A stretch of 64,000 bases of DNA from Candidatus Thiodiazotropha endolucinida (GCF_001715975.1 NZ_MARB01000005.1:178818-242817); one strand, 5' to 3'; shown: positions 9,458 through 19,606, counted from the first letter of the stretch. Translations and numbers: made by a program. The notes: generated by a model not told the origin, from the letters alone.

Positions 9458-10549
9458 ATGTCCGAATTGACACAAGATTCTGTAAAAGAGGCCATTAAGG
9501 GGTATGTGGAACCTCACCTTGAGAAGGATCTGGTAACCGCCAAGGCGATCAAAGGCGTTGAGATTGAGGGTGGCAAGGTTGCTATTGCAGTTGAGCTGGG
9601 CTTTCCTGCAAGAGGCTGCATTGAAGGTATTTCTTCAGCCGTGCGCGAAAAGGTCGAAGCACTACCCGGTGTAGAGAGCGTCGATGTCACTATCAGTTCA
9701 AAGGTCGTTGCCCACTCTGTGCAGAAAGCGCTCAAGCCGATCGACAACATCAAGAACATCATTGCTGTTGCATCCGGAAAAGGGGGCGTCGGTAAATCCA
9801 CAACAGCGGTCAATCTGGCCCTGGCCCTGGCTGAAGAGGGTGCCAAGGTAGGGGTGCTCGATGCGGATATCTATGGGCCGTCTCAGCCCCGCATGCTGGG
9901 TATCAACGGTAAGCCGGAATCGAAGGACGGCAAGACCCTGGAGCCGATGCAGGGCTATGGCATGCAGGCGATGTCGATCGGGTTTCTGATTGATGAAGAG
10001 ACGCCTATGATCTGGCGTGGACCTATGGTTACCCAGGCCCTAGAGCAATTACTGAACGATACCAATTGGGACAGTCTCGACTATCTGGTTGTGGACCTCC
10101 CCCCCGGTACCGGTGATACACAACTGACCTTGGCGCAAAAGGTGCCGGTGTCCGGCGCCGTCATTGTTACCACCCCCCAGGACATTGCCCTGCTGGATGC
10201 GCGCAAGGGTTTAAAGATGTTCGAGAAAGTGGAGGTTCCGGTGCTTGGGATCGTGGAGAACATGAGTATCCATATCTGCTCAAACTGTGGACATGAAGAG
10301 CATATCTTCGGTCAGGGCGGTGGCTCATCCATGGCCGAACAGTACAAAGTGGATCTGTTGGGCGCGCTGCCGCTCGATATCCGTATCCGGGAAGAGACCG
10401 ACGGCGGTAAACCGACGGTCGTTGCCGAACCCGAATCGCGCATTTCTCAGATCTACCGCGAAATTGCCCGTAAAACCGCGGCCAAGCTCTCTCTGCAGGC
10501 CAAGGATTATGCGGCCAAGTTTCCGAATATTGTGATTCAGAACAACTGA
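9458..10549 (+). CDS. apbC: Mrp/ApbC-family iron-sulfur cluster carrier ATPase
   Basis: The 363-residue protein has an N-terminal MIP18-like (DUF59) domain at residues 1-85 and a P-loop ATPase domain starting with GKGGVGKSTT (residues 107-116, deviant Walker A). The Walker B-like stretch YLVVDLPPGTGD is near residue 210, and the metal-binding pair CSNC follows at about residues 275-278. Such proteins bind and transfer Fe-S clusters in the cytoplasm. The AGCAGGAG-type ribosome site is at 9441-9448. In many gammaproteobacteria metG is adjacent, but here it is absent. Confidence 0.93.
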   Translation: MSELTQDSVKEAIKGYVEPHLEKDLVTAKAIKGVEIEGGKVAIAVELGFPARGCIEGISSAVREKVEALPGVESVDVTISSKVVAHSVQKALKPIDNIKNIIAVASGKGGVGKSTTAVNLALALAEEGAKVGVLDADIYGPSQPRMLGINGKPESKDGKTLEPMQGYGMQAMSIGFLIDEETPMIWRGPMVTQALEQLLNDTNWDSLDYLVVDLPPGTGDTQLTLAQKVPVSGAVIVTTPQDIALLDARKGLKMFEKVEVPVLGIVENMSIHICSNCGHEEHIFGQGGGSSMAEQYKVDLLGALPLDIRIREETDGGKPTVVAEPESRISQIYREIARKTAAKLSLQAKDYAAKFPNIVIQNN

Positions 10550-10701
10550 TGACGATGCCATTGGGTCATACCGGGAATTACTTTTTCGGTACGACCGAGG
10601 CTTCGTATGGCCCCTGCTGATATGTTTGGAATGCCCGGGAGGTCGATGGCACGCTTATCGAGACTTCCTGCTGAATAATTCCCTGACGGTGTTAAAGTCG
10701 A

Positions 10702-11343
10702 TCAATCTTTTACCCAAGGTTTCTCAGGCGATAGTGCCTGCCATCTGTTTATGATGCCGCAGAACAATTTTGCGGTCTGTTGTGTGTCATAGATTGCTGA
10801 GTGGGCCTCACTACTGTCCCAATCGAGGCCGGCGGCCTTCGCCGCTTTTGCGAGCACGGTTTGGCCATAGGCCGCGCCTGCCAGGGTGACGGTGTCGAAG
10901 GTGCTGAAGGGATGGAAGGGATTGCGCTTGATACCGGATCGCTCAACGGCAGCATTGAGGAAACCGAGATCAAAAAATGCGTTGTGGCCGACCAGGATCG
11001 CTCTTTTACAACCGCTTGCCTTGACCGCCTTGCGGATGGGGGCAAAGATAAGACGCAGGGCCTCCTTCTCAGGCAGGGCGTCGCGAAACGGGTGTTGTGG
11101 ATCGATACCGGTGAATTCGAGTGCCTTGGGGTCGATATTGGCACCTTCAAACGGGATCAGATGATAGGCATGGGTCTCAGCGGGGTAGAGCATGCCCAGT
11201 TGATCCATGGCGATCGTAGTGGCGGCAATTTCCAGCAATGCATCATTGGTAGAATCGAATCCACCGGTCTCCACATCGACGACCACTGGCAGGTATCCGC
11301 GAAATCGTTGCGCCATGGCGCTGTTGTAGTTGACCTCATTCAT
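10702..11343 (-). CDS. rnt: Ribonuclease T
   Basis: This 213-residue DEDD-family 3'-5' exoribonuclease shows [10 protein letters not shown] (first Asp and Glu), [11 protein letters not shown] (second Asp) and [14 protein letters not shown] (catalytic His and last Asp). RNase T trims the 3' ends of tRNA, 5S and 23S rRNA. It is encoded alone on the minus strand. Its end faces mrp across a 152-bp gap, and its start faces mlaA across 278 bp that must hold divergent promoters. Confidence 0.95.
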   Translation of the reverse strand: MNEVNYNSAMAQRFRGYLPVVVDVETGGFDSTNDALLEIAATTIAMDQLGMLYPAETHAYHLIPFEGANIDPKALEFTGIDPQHPFRDALPEKEALRLIFAPIRKAVKASGCKRAILVGHNAFFDLGFLNAAVERSGIKRNPFHPFSTFDTVTLAGAAYGQTVLAKAAKAAGLDWDSSEAHSAIYDTQQTAKLFCGIINRWQALSPEKPWVKD

Positions 11344-11621
11344 TGACTAAGGATAAAGAAAGGTAGTGTTTTTTTCGACACTTTTTCATACATCCCACAA
11401 CACCTTGAATCTTCTGACCAGAGATAGGCAATACTCCCAATGGCTGGCTTTGATCGGTTCAGTGTCAGTAAACTGCCCTATAGATTGTTACACTTTTCAT
11501 TTCACCTGCGGTCTATCAGGCTGATATGATGTCGCACTTAGCCACCCCTATGCGTTAAACAAGAGTAAGGTCGTGGTGATTCATGCTCCCACGAATAAGG
11601 GTGTAGATTCCCGGCCAAACA

Positions 11622-12386
11622 ATGAGCTTGATAGCTGTGAGTAAAAGGATTGTCATTATCAGTCTGCTGCTGTTGTTTCTAACAGGTTGTGCCAGCATGC
11701 AGAACAAGCACCCCACGGATCCGCTGGAGTCGATCAATCGTGGGGTCGATGAATTCAACCAGGAGTTTGATAAGGTGGTGGCAAAACCGGTAGCTAAAGG
11801 CTATCGGGTTGTGACTCCTTCGGTGTTGGATTTGGGGATCACTAATTTTTTCAATAATCTCGCGGATGTGCCATCTGCGGTCAATAATCTTCTGCAACTC
11901 AAACCCACGCATGCATTGACCGATATTGGGCGTGTCTGTATCAATACGACACTGGGTATTTTCGGATTGTTCGATGTGGCATCCGATATGGGCCTGCCCA
12001 ACTACAAGGAGGATTTGGGGCAAACCCTGGGATTTTGGGGTATGGGGGATACGCCCTATCTGGTCATGCCTTTCCTGGGGCCCACCACGCTACGTGATCT
12101 GATAGGCCTGGTCGGTGACACCTGGATGAATCCGATCAGCTATCCAAGTCAGGATACCTACTATGCCCTGACGACCCTGCGACTCATAGATGTTCGTGCC
12201 GATTTACTCGAGGCAGGGGATGTTCTGGATGAGGCGGCAGTCGATCGATATGCATTCCAGAGGGAGTTTTACCTGCAGAAAAGAGATTCGCAGATAAAAG
12301 ACGGCCCCAACCACATGGATGAAGACGATCTGTTCGACGATACTTTTTTCGATGAAGAGGAGCCCCTGTTCGAAGAGGACGAGTAG
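11622..12386 (+). CDS. mlaA: MlaA (VacJ)-family outer-membrane lipoprotein
   Basis: The 254-residue precursor has a lipobox LTGC (Cys23) after a hydrophobic signal. The mature protein begins with the family pattern DPLESINRGVDEFN and contains GLFDVASDMGL and FLGPTTLRDL typical of MlaA. MlaA extracts mislocalised phospholipids from the outer leaflet of the outer membrane and passes them to MlaC. The last 30 residues are unusually acidic (Asp/Glu-rich), beyond the common family core. No other mla gene is next to it. Confidence 0.93.
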   Translation: MSLIAVSKRIVIISLLLLFLTGCASMQNKHPTDPLESINRGVDEFNQEFDKVVAKPVAKGYRVVTPSVLDLGITNFFNNLADVPSAVNNLLQLKPTHALTDIGRVCINTTLGIFGLFDVASDMGLPNYKEDLGQTLGFWGMGDTPYLVMPFLGPTTLRDLIGLVGDTWMNPISYPSQDTYYALTTLRLIDVRADLLEAGDVLDEAAVDRYAFQREFYLQKRDSQIKDGPNHMDEDDLFDDTFFDEEEPLFEEDE

Positions 12387-12392
12387 CGTTGC

Positions 12393-13424
12393 TCAGCGGA
12401 CCAGTTGCCAGTTGACAGATTCCCCACTACCCAAAGGGACAACACGATCCTGACCGAACTGGTAACTCTCCGGGATACTCCACTTTTTCTTCGCCAGGGT
12501 GATTGTATCCCGGTTTCTGGGCAGGCCGTAGAAATCCGGACCGAACAGGCTGGCGAAACCCTCTAACCTGTCGAGTGCGTTGGCCCGTTCGAATATCTCC
12601 GCATAGAGTTCAATCGCGGCATGTGCGGTGTAACACCCCGCGCAGCCACATGCGCACTCCTTGGCGTGTTGAGGATGCGGAGCGCTGTCCGTCCCGAGGA
12701 AGAAATGGGACTCACCGCTGGTTGCAGCCTCGATCAATGCACTTTGGTGGCTCTCCCGTTTCAATATCGGCAGGCAGTAGTAGTGGGGACGAATGCCGCC
12801 GACCAGCATGGCGTTACGATTGTAGAGCAGATGCTGTACGGTGATGGTGGCTCCGACAGTGCCTTCATTGGCACGCACGAAATCGACGGCCTGCCGAGTG
12901 GTGATGTGCTCGAAAACCATGGGCAGGGCTGGAAAGTCCCGTGTTAGAGGACGCAGATGACGATCGATAAAGACCTGCTCACGATCGAAGATATCCACAT
13001 CCGGATCGGTCACTTCGGCGTGAATCAGCAGTGGGAGTCCCTCCCTCTGCATTGTCTCCAGCACAGGATAAAGCTTGCGTATGTCCGTGACACCAGCGTC
13101 CGAGTGGGTTGTCGCACCCGCTGGGTATAGTTTTATCCCTTTGATTATCTGACTTTTTTTCGCCACAATCACCTCATCGCTGGTGAGGCGATCAGTCATG
13201 TAGAGGGTCATCAGAGGAGTAAAGTCACTGTTATGCGGGAGTGCAGAGAGTATGCGATCCCGATAGGCCATGGCCATGGCCGTAGTGGTGACTGGCGGTT
13301 TCAGATTGGGCATCACGATCGCGCGAGCGAATCGTTCTGCGGTATGGGCCACTACGGATTTAATGGCCTCGTCATCACGCAGATGCAGGTGCCAGTCGTC
13401 TGGTCTGATAAGGGTGATTTGCAT
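12393..13424 (-). CDS. pyrC: Dihydroorotase (class II)
   Basis: This 343-residue enzyme converts carbamoyl-aspartate to dihydroorotate in pyrimidine synthesis. The metal-binding HLHLRD motif is at residues 12-17, the carbamylated-Lys region GIKLYPAG is near residue 95, the metal His residues are in LIHAE and FEHIT, and the catalytic Asp is in [16 protein letters not shown]-like cysteine pair follows. Length fits the PyrC type of gammaproteobacteria. Its 3' end is 6 bp from the convergent mlaA stop, with no obvious terminator between. Confidence 0.96.
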   Translation of the reverse strand: MQITLIRPDDWHLHLRDDEAIKSVVAHTAERFARAIVMPNLKPPVTTTAMAMAYRDRILSALPHNSDFTPLMTLYMTDRLTSDEVIVAKKSQIIKGIKLYPAGATTHSDAGVTDIRKLYPVLETMQREGLPLLIHAEVTDPDVDIFDREQVFIDRHLRPLTRDFPALPMVFEHITTRQAVDFVRANEGTVGATITVQHLLYNRNAMLVGGIRPHYYCLPILKRESHQSALIEAATSGESHFFLGTDSAPHPQHAKECACGCAGCYTAHAAIELYAEIFERANALDRLEGFASLFGPDFYGLPRNRDTITLAKKKWSIPESYQFGQDRVVPLGSGESVNWQLVR

Positions 13425-13509
13425 GGATTGCTGTTTCAGTCTGCTTTAGGGTTTCTGGTCTTGTTAGAAAATGACTATTTAAATTTTTTCCACAATTAAA
13501 AATCGCAAT

Positions 13510-13538
13510 TTGTTAAATTAAGTAATTTCTAATATTCT
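13510..13538 (+). promoter_or_regulatory. Probable sigma-70 promoter of the first sulfur-globule gene
   Basis: TTGTTA (13510-13515) and TATTCT (13533-13538) are separated by 17 bp in an AT-rich stretch. The start codon is 76 bp downstream, with AGGAG at 13601-13605. Confidence 0.55.
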
Positions 13539-13613
13539 ATATCTCGAAAGCTGCGCTGTATCTGCTTTCTCAAATTACATCATGATTACATTCTATCTCG
13601 AGGAGAGTGAATA

Positions 13614-13958
13614 ATGAAAAAGATCATTCAAGCTTCTGCAGCTGCTGCACTGATCGTAGCTTCCGCTTCTGCTTCCGCATGGTGGGGCGGCCCAGGTTGG
13701 GGCAACCGTGGCTGGGGTAACGACGGTTGGGGCGACGGCTGGGGCGATGGCTCCGGGGACTTCAGCTTTGGTATGAGTGGCAGTGCCCGCGGTTCCGGTT
13801 ACGGTCGTGGCAACAACTACTATCGCGACTACTATGGCTACGGTCCCTATGGCTATGGCGCACCTTATGGTTATGGCGCTCCCTATGGCTATGGCTACCC
13901 GCCTGTAGCACCTGCTGCCCCGGCTGCTCCTGCTGCCCCGGCTGCTCCCGCTAAGTAA
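13614..13958 (+). CDS. Secreted Gly/Tyr-rich protein resembling sulfur globule protein (SgpA/B type)
   Basis: The 114-residue precursor has a Sec signal peptide ending ASASA before WWGG, so cleavage after residue 22 is likely. The mature part is rich in Gly, Tyr, Trp and Asn, with GWGN/GWGD repeats, RGSGYGRG, then [15 protein letters not shown] and a Pro-Ala tail. This composition and the WW start resemble the envelope proteins of sulfur globules in Allochromatium, which coat periplasmic sulfur deposits. Assignment to a specific Sgp class is not possible from composition alone. The SD is strong and promoter visible, consistent with high expression. The second gene lies 94 bp downstream. Confidence 0.75.
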   Translation: MKKIIQASAAAALIVASASASAWWGGPGWGNRGWGNDGWGDGWGDGSGDFSFGMSGSARGSGYGRGNNYYRDYYGYGPYGYGAPYGYGAPYGYGYPPVAPAAPAAPAAPAAPAK

Positions 13959-14052
13959 ATTGATTAGAACTTAATCACAGGGAATCCTCGGCACAGGGAC
14001 GTGCATAGGCAGTCAGCGTGGTTTTACACTAAAAAACTCTGGGTACGAAAAA

Positions 14053-14733
14053 ATGAAAAAGATTTCTATCATTGCTGCGGCAATCGCCATGGCAGCCTCA
14101 TCGGCAACCGTCAACGCCTGGTGGGGTAACGATTGGAGCGACGATTTCTTTGGCGACGGTTTCGGTGCTGGTGATTTCGACTTCAATTTCAACATGCATG
14201 CACGTGGCAGCGGTTATGGCCGTGGCTACAATAACTATCGCAATTATTATGGACATGGCCCTTATGGTTATACGCCATATGGTTATGCACCTGTGGTTCC
14301 AGCTCTGAGTGAAGAGCAGAAAGCTGCTATGGAAGAGCAGCAGAAGGCCTTTGCCGAGCAACAGAAGGCCTTTGCCGAACAGCAGCAAAAGGCATTCGAG
14401 CAGGCTGTTGCCGCCCAACGTGAGTATGCAGAAAAGTACAGTGCCGATCCTCGTGCCGCTATGGAAGCTGAAATGAAGGCTTTCCAGGAACAGATGCAGG
14501 CTCAGCGTGCACAGATGCAATCGCGTTTTAACAACAGGGCACCTGCCAGACCTGAAATGCCTGAAGCCATCTCAAAGCGTATGGAAGAGTCTCAGGCTCG
14601 CCGTGACGAGATGATTAAAGAGATGGAAACCCGTCGCGCAGAGGCCATGAAGATGATGGAAGAGCACCGTAATGTTGCCATGGAGCGCAAACCTTTCGAA
14701 ATGCCGGTGTTCGAGACTCGCAAAGATATCTAA
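14053..14733 (+). CDS. Sulfur-globule-like secreted protein with a coiled-coil tail
   Basis: This 226-residue precursor has a signal peptide ending ATVNA before WWGN. Residues 23-85 repeat the head of the preceding gene (Asp/Phe/Gly-rich, then RGSGYGRG and YGHGPYGYTPYGY). From about residue 88 the protein becomes a charged Glu/Gln/Lys/Ala helix with a repeated EQQKAFA unit (about residues 96-118) and a Met/Glu/Arg-rich end, very likely a coiled coil. It probably joins the sulfur globule envelope, where the tail could crosslink subunits or anchor the layer (inference). The ribosome site is weak, suggesting lower yield than the first gene or coupling to it. Confidence 0.7.
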   Translation: MKKISIIAAAIAMAASSATVNAWWGNDWSDDFFGDGFGAGDFDFNFNMHARGSGYGRGYNNYRNYYGHGPYGYTPYGYAPVVPALSEEQKAAMEEQQKAFAEQQKAFAEQQQKAFEQAVAAQREYAEKYSADPRAAMEAEMKAFQEQMQAQRAQMQSRFNNRAPARPEMPEAISKRMEESQARRDEMIKEMETRRAEAMKMMEEHRNVAMERKPFEMPVFETRKDI

Positions 14734-14754
14734 GCAGAGTAAATCTGCAGGCCC

Positions 14755-14793
14755 AAAAAAGGCGCTTCCGGGATAACCGGCAGCGCCTTTTTT
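14755..14793 (+). terminator. Strong rho-independent terminator after the sulfur-globule genes
   Basis: GGCGCT (14761-14766) pairs with AGCGCC (14782-14787), and CCGG (14768-14771) with CCGG (14777-14780), around a 5-nt loop. Six T follow (14788-14793) and six A precede, so it could act in both directions. Confidence 0.92.
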
Positions 14794-15145
14794 ATTGTTG
14801 GGAGGCTGTATTGATATGCGCAGGTTGAGAAGTCCGCCTTTGATGCGTGCAACATCCTGTCTGTCATCAGGAGGGTCGTGACAAGACCGGTGGGAGTGTT
14901 GGGTATTGCCAGACCTTATGTAGCCGGCATGCCAGACAGAGGATAGTTAAATAACAATAAAAACAGGGAATTAAGTTAGATAAATAATCCGCTAAGAACG
15001 CTGAAAAATAACCCATCTTGTTGTATATTACTTCAATCAATCCAAACTATTGGCAATTCAAATAGTTTCTTTTAGCCATATGAGATAGCTCATAGTCTCC
15101 AGCTGGAGAACGGTTTTATTTTGCCAAAACAACTGTTAGAGAATA
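14794..15145. other. Intergenic region upstream of aceE
   Basis: No supported gene in 350 bp. The second half (from about 14940) is AT-rich and probably holds the aceE promoter and any PdhR-like operator, but no clear palindrome stands out. Confidence 0.5.
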
Positions 15146-17803
15146 ATGATGCCGACTAGACCCGATACCGATCCACAAGAGACACAGGAGTGGCTGGATG
15201 CATTGGAGGCCGTGCTTGAGAACGAAGGCGTGGATCGTGCCCACTTCCTTATTGAGCGCTTGGTTGACAAGGCGCGCCGGTCCGGCGCTTACCTGCCGTT
15301 CAGTGCCAATACGGCCTATGTCAATACCATACCGGTAACCAAGCAGCAGCGATTTCCCGGCGATCGCGCCATGGAGCGCCGTATCAGGTCCTTCATACGC
15401 TGGAATGCCATGGCGATGGTGGTTCAGGCAAACAGAATATCGACTGAGCTGGGAGGGCATATCTCCAGCTTTGCATCCAGCGCTACGCTTTTTGATGTGG
15501 GCTTCAACCATTTTTTTCACGCTCCGAGCAAGGAACGGGACGGAGATCTGATCTTTTTTCAGGGGCACTCCGCTCCGGGTGTATACGCCAGGGCTTATCT
15601 GGAGGGTCGGTTGAGTGAAGAACAGCTCTATAGTTTTCGACAGGAGGTCGATGGGCAGGGCCTCTCGTCCTATCCGCATCCATGGCTGATGCCCGGATTC
15701 TGGCAGTTTCCCACCGTCTCGATGGGGCTTGGTCCGTTGATGGCGATCTATCAGGCACGCTTTATGCGTTATCTGCATGATCGCGGTCTTCTGAATACGG
15801 ATGAGCGCAAGGTATGGTCATTTTGTGGTGATGGTGAAATGGATGAGCCGGAGGCGCTCGGAGCCATCTCCCTGGCTGGGCGTGAACGTCTCGACAATCT
15901 GATATTCGTAATTAACTGTAACTTACAACGCCTGGATGGGCCCGTGCGAGGCAATGGCAAGATCATTCAGGAACTGGAGGCGGTATTTCGCGGAGCCGGA
16001 TGGAATGTGATCAAAGTAATCTGGGGTGGTTATTGGGATCCGCTCTTTGCACGGGATAAAAACGGTATTCTCCTGAAACGTATGGAGGAGTGTGTCGACG
16101 GTGACTATCAGGCGTACAAGGCCAAGGGCGGTGCATATACACGCGAGCACTTCTTCGGTAAGTATCCGGAACTCGACGATATGGTCGCCAATATGACCGA
16201 CGAGGATATCTGGCGTCTGAACAGAGGCGGACACGACCCGCACAAAGTATATGCGGCCTATGCGGAGGCGATGTCCCACAAAGGGCAACCGACAGTCATT
16301 CTGGCCAAGACAGTCAAGGGTTACGGCATGGGTGTTGCCGGCGAGGGTCAGAACATCACTCATTCCCAGAAAAAAATGGGTGAAGCGGCACTCAAAGCGT
16401 TTCGAGATCGATTCAACATACCGATATCGGATGATCAGATTGGCGCCGCGCCCTTTTATAAACCGCCGACAGACAGTCCCGAGATGCAATATATGCATCA
16501 ACGCCGTCAGGATTTGGGTGGTTTTCTTCCTCAACGTCGGAGCAAAGTGGAGCCGCTGCAGGTACCGGCACTGGATGAATTCAAGACACTGCTGGAAGGC
16601 AGCGGGGATAGGGATCAGTCAACAACCATGGCGTTCGTGCGTCTGCTCAACATGCTGGTGCGAAATAAAACGGTAGGGAAACAGATCGTTCCTATCGTAC
16701 CGGATGAGGCGCGTACCTTTGGTATGGAGGGTATGTTCCGCCAGTTGGGTATCTATTCGTCGGTGGGCCAGTTGTATGAACCGGTTGACGCCGATCAGGT
16801 GATGTTCTACCGAGAGGACAAAAAGGGGCAGATTCTGCAAGAGGGCATCAACGAGGCGGGCGCCATGTCTTCCTGGATCGCGGCTGCCACCTCCTACAGT
16901 AATCATGGAATCAGTATGATCCCATTCTATATCTACTATTCGATGTTCGGCTTTCAACGAGTTGGCGATCTGGCCTGGGCTGCGGGGGATATGCAGGCCC
17001 GGGGGTTCCTCATCGGCGGTACCGCTGGTCGTACCACTTTGGCGGGCGAGGGATTGCAGCATCAGGATGGACATAGCCATATCGTGGCCGGGACGATCCC
17101 GAATTGTGTCAGTTACGATCCTGCATATGCTTATGAACTGGCGGTGATTGTCCAGGACGGAATGCGTCGGATGTATCAGGAGCAGGAAAATGTCTTTTAT
17201 TACATCACCGTGATGAACGAAAACTATCTGCAACCTGCAATGCCTGAGGGGGTGGAAGAGGGTATTGTGCGCGGCCTCTATCTGCTCGATACAGGCGGTA
17301 AGCATAAGCATCGGGTACAGCTTCTGGGTAGCGGCACGATTCTGCGTGAAGTGATTGCCGCCGCGGAGTTGCTCGAAAAAGAGTTCAACGTCTCAGCTGA
17401 TGTTTGGAGCGTTACCAGTTTTAACGAGTTGCGTCGTGACGGCTTGGATGCCGAACGATGGAATACCCTGCATCCGCAAGAGGAACCCAAACTGAGCTAT
17501 GTCACGGAAAAACTGAGCGGTCAAAAAGGGCCGGTGGTGGCGGCCACGGATTATATCCGCAGCTATGCGGATCAGATTCGCCCGTTCATCACAACCAGCT
17601 ACAGCGTGTTGGGTACTGACGGTTTCGGTCGTAGTGATATGCGCAGCCAGCTACGCAAGTTTTTCGAGGTAAACCGATACTACATCCTCATCGCCGCCTT
17701 GAAGGCGCTCGTGGACGAGGGTGAGATCAAATCGGAGCAGGTCAGTCGGGCGATCAAGAAGTACAAGATAGATCCGGAAAAGCCCAATCCCAGCAGGATC
17801 TAG
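15146..17803 (+). CDS. aceE: Pyruvate dehydrogenase E1 component (homodimeric type)
   Basis: The 885-residue thiamine diphosphate enzyme decarboxylates pyruvate and acetylates the E2 lipoyl groups. The TPP-binding block GDGEMDEPEALG ... NCNLQRLDGPVRGNG spans about residues 230-270. The C-terminal transketolase-like half includes AAGDMQARGFLIGGTAGRTT and the GEGLQHQDGHS loop. Length and blocks match the E. coli AceE type rather than the alpha2beta2 E1. aceF follows 106 bp later. An antisense frame of 220 codons at its 5' end is a shadow. Confidence 0.97.
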   Translation: MMPTRPDTDPQETQEWLDALEAVLENEGVDRAHFLIERLVDKARRSGAYLPFSANTAYVNTIPVTKQQRFPGDRAMERRIRSFIRWNAMAMVVQANRISTELGGHISSFASSATLFDVGFNHFFHAPSKERDGDLIFFQGHSAPGVYARAYLEGRLSEEQLYSFRQEVDGQGLSSYPHPWLMPGFWQFPTVSMGLGPLMAIYQARFMRYLHDRGLLNTDERKVWSFCGDGEMDEPEALGAISLAGRERLDNLIFVINCNLQRLDGPVRGNGKIIQELEAVFRGAGWNVIKVIWGGYWDPLFARDKNGILLKRMEECVDGDYQAYKAKGGAYTREHFFGKYPELDDMVANMTDEDIWRLNRGGHDPHKVYAAYAEAMSHKGQPTVILAKTVKGYGMGVAGEGQNITHSQKKMGEAALKAFRDRFNIPISDDQIGAAPFYKPPTDSPEMQYMHQRRQDLGGFLPQRRSKVEPLQVPALDEFKTLLEGSGDRDQSTTMAFVRLLNMLVRNKTVGKQIVPIVPDEARTFGMEGMFRQLGIYSSVGQLYEPVDADQVMFYREDKKGQILQEGINEAGAMSSWIAAATSYSNHGISMIPFYIYYSMFGFQRVGDLAWAAGDMQARGFLIGGTAGRTTLAGEGLQHQDGHSHIVAGTIPNCVSYDPAYAYELAVIVQDGMRRMYQEQENVFYYITVMNENYLQPAMPEGVEEGIVRGLYLLDTGGKHKHRVQLLGSGTILREVIAAAELLEKEFNVSADVWSVTSFNELRRDGLDAERWNTLHPQEEPKLSYVTEKLSGQKGPVVAATDYIRSYADQIRPFITTSYSVLGTDGFGRSDMRSQLRKFFEVNRYYILIAALKALVDEGEIKSEQVSRAIKKYKIDPEKPNPSRI

Positions 17804-17909
17804 TGATATGCCCGGTATAAACGCCGTATGCAACCGTAACTGCGGTGCCTCAAGACGGTGATTAGTTTGGACGAAACAGATTATGCCTAATCGGCTAAGA
17901 GGATAAGAC

Positions 17910-19256
17910 GTGGGTAAAACGACAGATGTACTGATACCTGATATAGGTGATTTCGACTCGGTCGAGATTATCGAGATTCTGGTTTCAGAGGGTGACCGAG
18001 TCACGCTTGAGGAGTCTCTGCTGACCCTTGAAAGTGACAAGGCTACGATGGAGATTCCATCCCCCCACTCCGGGGAGGTTAAACGCCTGTTGGTCAAGGT
18101 TGGCGATCATGTCAAAGAAGGAGACAAGATACTCGTTCTTGAAGCTGAAAGCGGCGAACAGAAAGGGGAGGGCGAACAAGTAAGTACCCCCCCACCGGCG
18201 GCAGAGGAGGTTGAGACAGTACAAGCGCCGGCCCCGACGCCGAATGAAACGCCCGCTTCAGCATCTGAGCAACCACAGCGATTGCCAGGTGAGAAAGAGA
18301 CCCGCATACCGCCCGTTCCGGCTGGATTTATTGAGAGCGGTGGGCAGGGCACCCCTCATGCAAGCCCATCGGTACGCCGATTTGCCCGTGAATTGGGCGT
18401 TGATCTCTCATTGATTAAGGGAAGCGGTCCAAAAGATAGAATCCTGAAAGAGGATATTCAGAGGTTCATTAAACGTTCATTGCGGCAGGGTGAAGGGGCA
18501 GCCGCGGCAAGGTCGCCCTTTGAAATGCCGGCGGGGCCGGAAGTGGATTACAGCCGCTTTGGTGAGGTTGAGGCGACAGCGTTGAACCGCATCAGGAAAA
18601 TCAGCGGAGCCCATCTTCATCGTTGCTGGCTGACCGTACCGCATGTGACCCAGTTTGACGAGGCGGATATCACCGATCTCGAAGCATTCAGGCAAACCCA
18701 AAAAGAGGCTGCATCCCGGCAGTCCGTTCGGCTCACCTTGATGCCGTTTCTGATGAAAGCGGTCGCCGCAGCGCTTCACCGGATGCCGATGTTCAATGCG
18801 GCCCTATCGGCAGATGGCGAATCCTTGATATATAGGAAATACATTCATATCGGTGTCGCGGTGGATACGCCCAATGGGCTGGTCGTACCGGTCATACGTG
18901 ATGTCGATCAAAAAGGTGTCTTCCAGCTTGCAGCAGAGTTGATGAGCATCAGTGAAAAGGCGCGGGCAGGCAAGTTAGCGCCGGGAGATATGCAAGGCGG
19001 ATGTTTCTCGATCTCCAGTCTTGGCGGGATAGGCGGTACCGCTTTCACTCCCATAGTGAACGCCCCGGAAGTGGCAATACTCGGTGTCTCCCGCAGTAGT
19101 CTGCAGCCTGTGTGGGACGGGGAGACATTCCAGCCACGATTGATGTTGCCGCTTTCACTCTCCTATGACCATCGGGTAATCGATGGTGCCGATGGCGTCA
19201 GGTTTACCACCCATCTCTCTTCCCTTTTGGGTGATATTCGACATTTGTTGCTCTGA
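17910..19256 (+). CDS. aceF: Dihydrolipoamide acetyltransferase, pyruvate dehydrogenase E2
   Basis: The 448-residue E2 starts at a GTG with GAGGA at about 17898-17902. It has one lipoyl domain (residues 1-77, lipoylated Lys44 in ESDKATMEIP), an Ala/Pro linker, an E3/E1-binding domain (about residues 150-190, SPSVRRFARELGVDLS) and the catalytic acetyltransferase core ending with the DHRVIDGADG active-site motif. E. coli AceF has three lipoyl domains, so this is a single-lipoyl form. The E3 gene lpd, usually next in order, is displaced by 5 kb. Confidence 0.95.
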   Translation: MGKTTDVLIPDIGDFDSVEIIEILVSEGDRVTLEESLLTLESDKATMEIPSPHSGEVKRLLVKVGDHVKEGDKILVLEAESGEQKGEGEQVSTPPPAAEEVETVQAPAPTPNETPASASEQPQRLPGEKETRIPPVPAGFIESGGQGTPHASPSVRRFARELGVDLSLIKGSGPKDRILKEDIQRFIKRSLRQGEGAAAARSPFEMPAGPEVDYSRFGEVEATALNRIRKISGAHLHRCWLTVPHVTQFDEADITDLEAFRQTQKEAASRQSVRLTLMPFLMKAVAAALHRMPMFNAALSADGESLIYRKYIHIGVAVDTPNGLVVPVIRDVDQKGVFQLAAELMSISEKARAGKLAPGDMQGGCFSISSLGGIGGTAFTPIVNAPEVAILGVSRSSLQPVWDGETFQPRLMLPLSLSYDHRVIDGADGVRFTTHLSSLLGDIRHLLL

Positions 19257-19310
19257 TTTTCAGTGATCAACCCTGACAAAGGACGGTCCGTATCTCTTTA
19301 TTGCCGGTCC

Positions 19311-19606
19311 TAGGGCCTGTTAACACTAATCCAATACGCCCTGCTGGGGCTGTTTTCGTGCCCAGCAAGGCAGAATGAGCGTAGTGTAGTTATTCTACAT
19401 GAGCGAATGATAACGCCGCTGGGGGCGAAAACAGCCCCAGCCCTTCGGGTTGCGCCCCGAAGGAAGTGCCCTTGGGGTATGCCTGAAAAAGCGCCACTCG
19501 GCGTTGCTCGTCGTTCATTTGGAATAACCAAACCTCTCTCCTCGCGTCTTGATTGGCACTTTTTCAGGCACAACAGGGTGCATTGGATTAGTGTTAACAG
19601 GCCCTA
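19311..19606 (+). mobile_element. MITE-like element, copy 1 (296 bp, full length)
   Basis: Both ends carry a 33-bp inverted repeat starting TAGGGCCTGTTAACAC, matching at 31 of 33 positions, and both ends carry TA, consistent with a TA target duplication. Inside, a long imperfect hairpin (19343-19441) has perfect 16-bp outer arms; a small CTTCGGG/CCCGAAG hairpin follows, then a second hairpin with 12-bp outer arms (19480-19491 and 19559-19570). No transposase is encoded. Short open frames exist but are not conserved in copy 3. It lies 54 bp after aceF. Confidence 0.88.

Noticed and set aside
13727-13954. Trp/Leu-rich alternative frame in the first sulfur-globule gene
   Set aside because: Periodic composition comes from the Gly-Tyr repeat read out of frame; no start signal.
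15116-15778. 220-codon antisense frame over the aceE 5' end
   Set aside because: Shadow of aceE; no family features.
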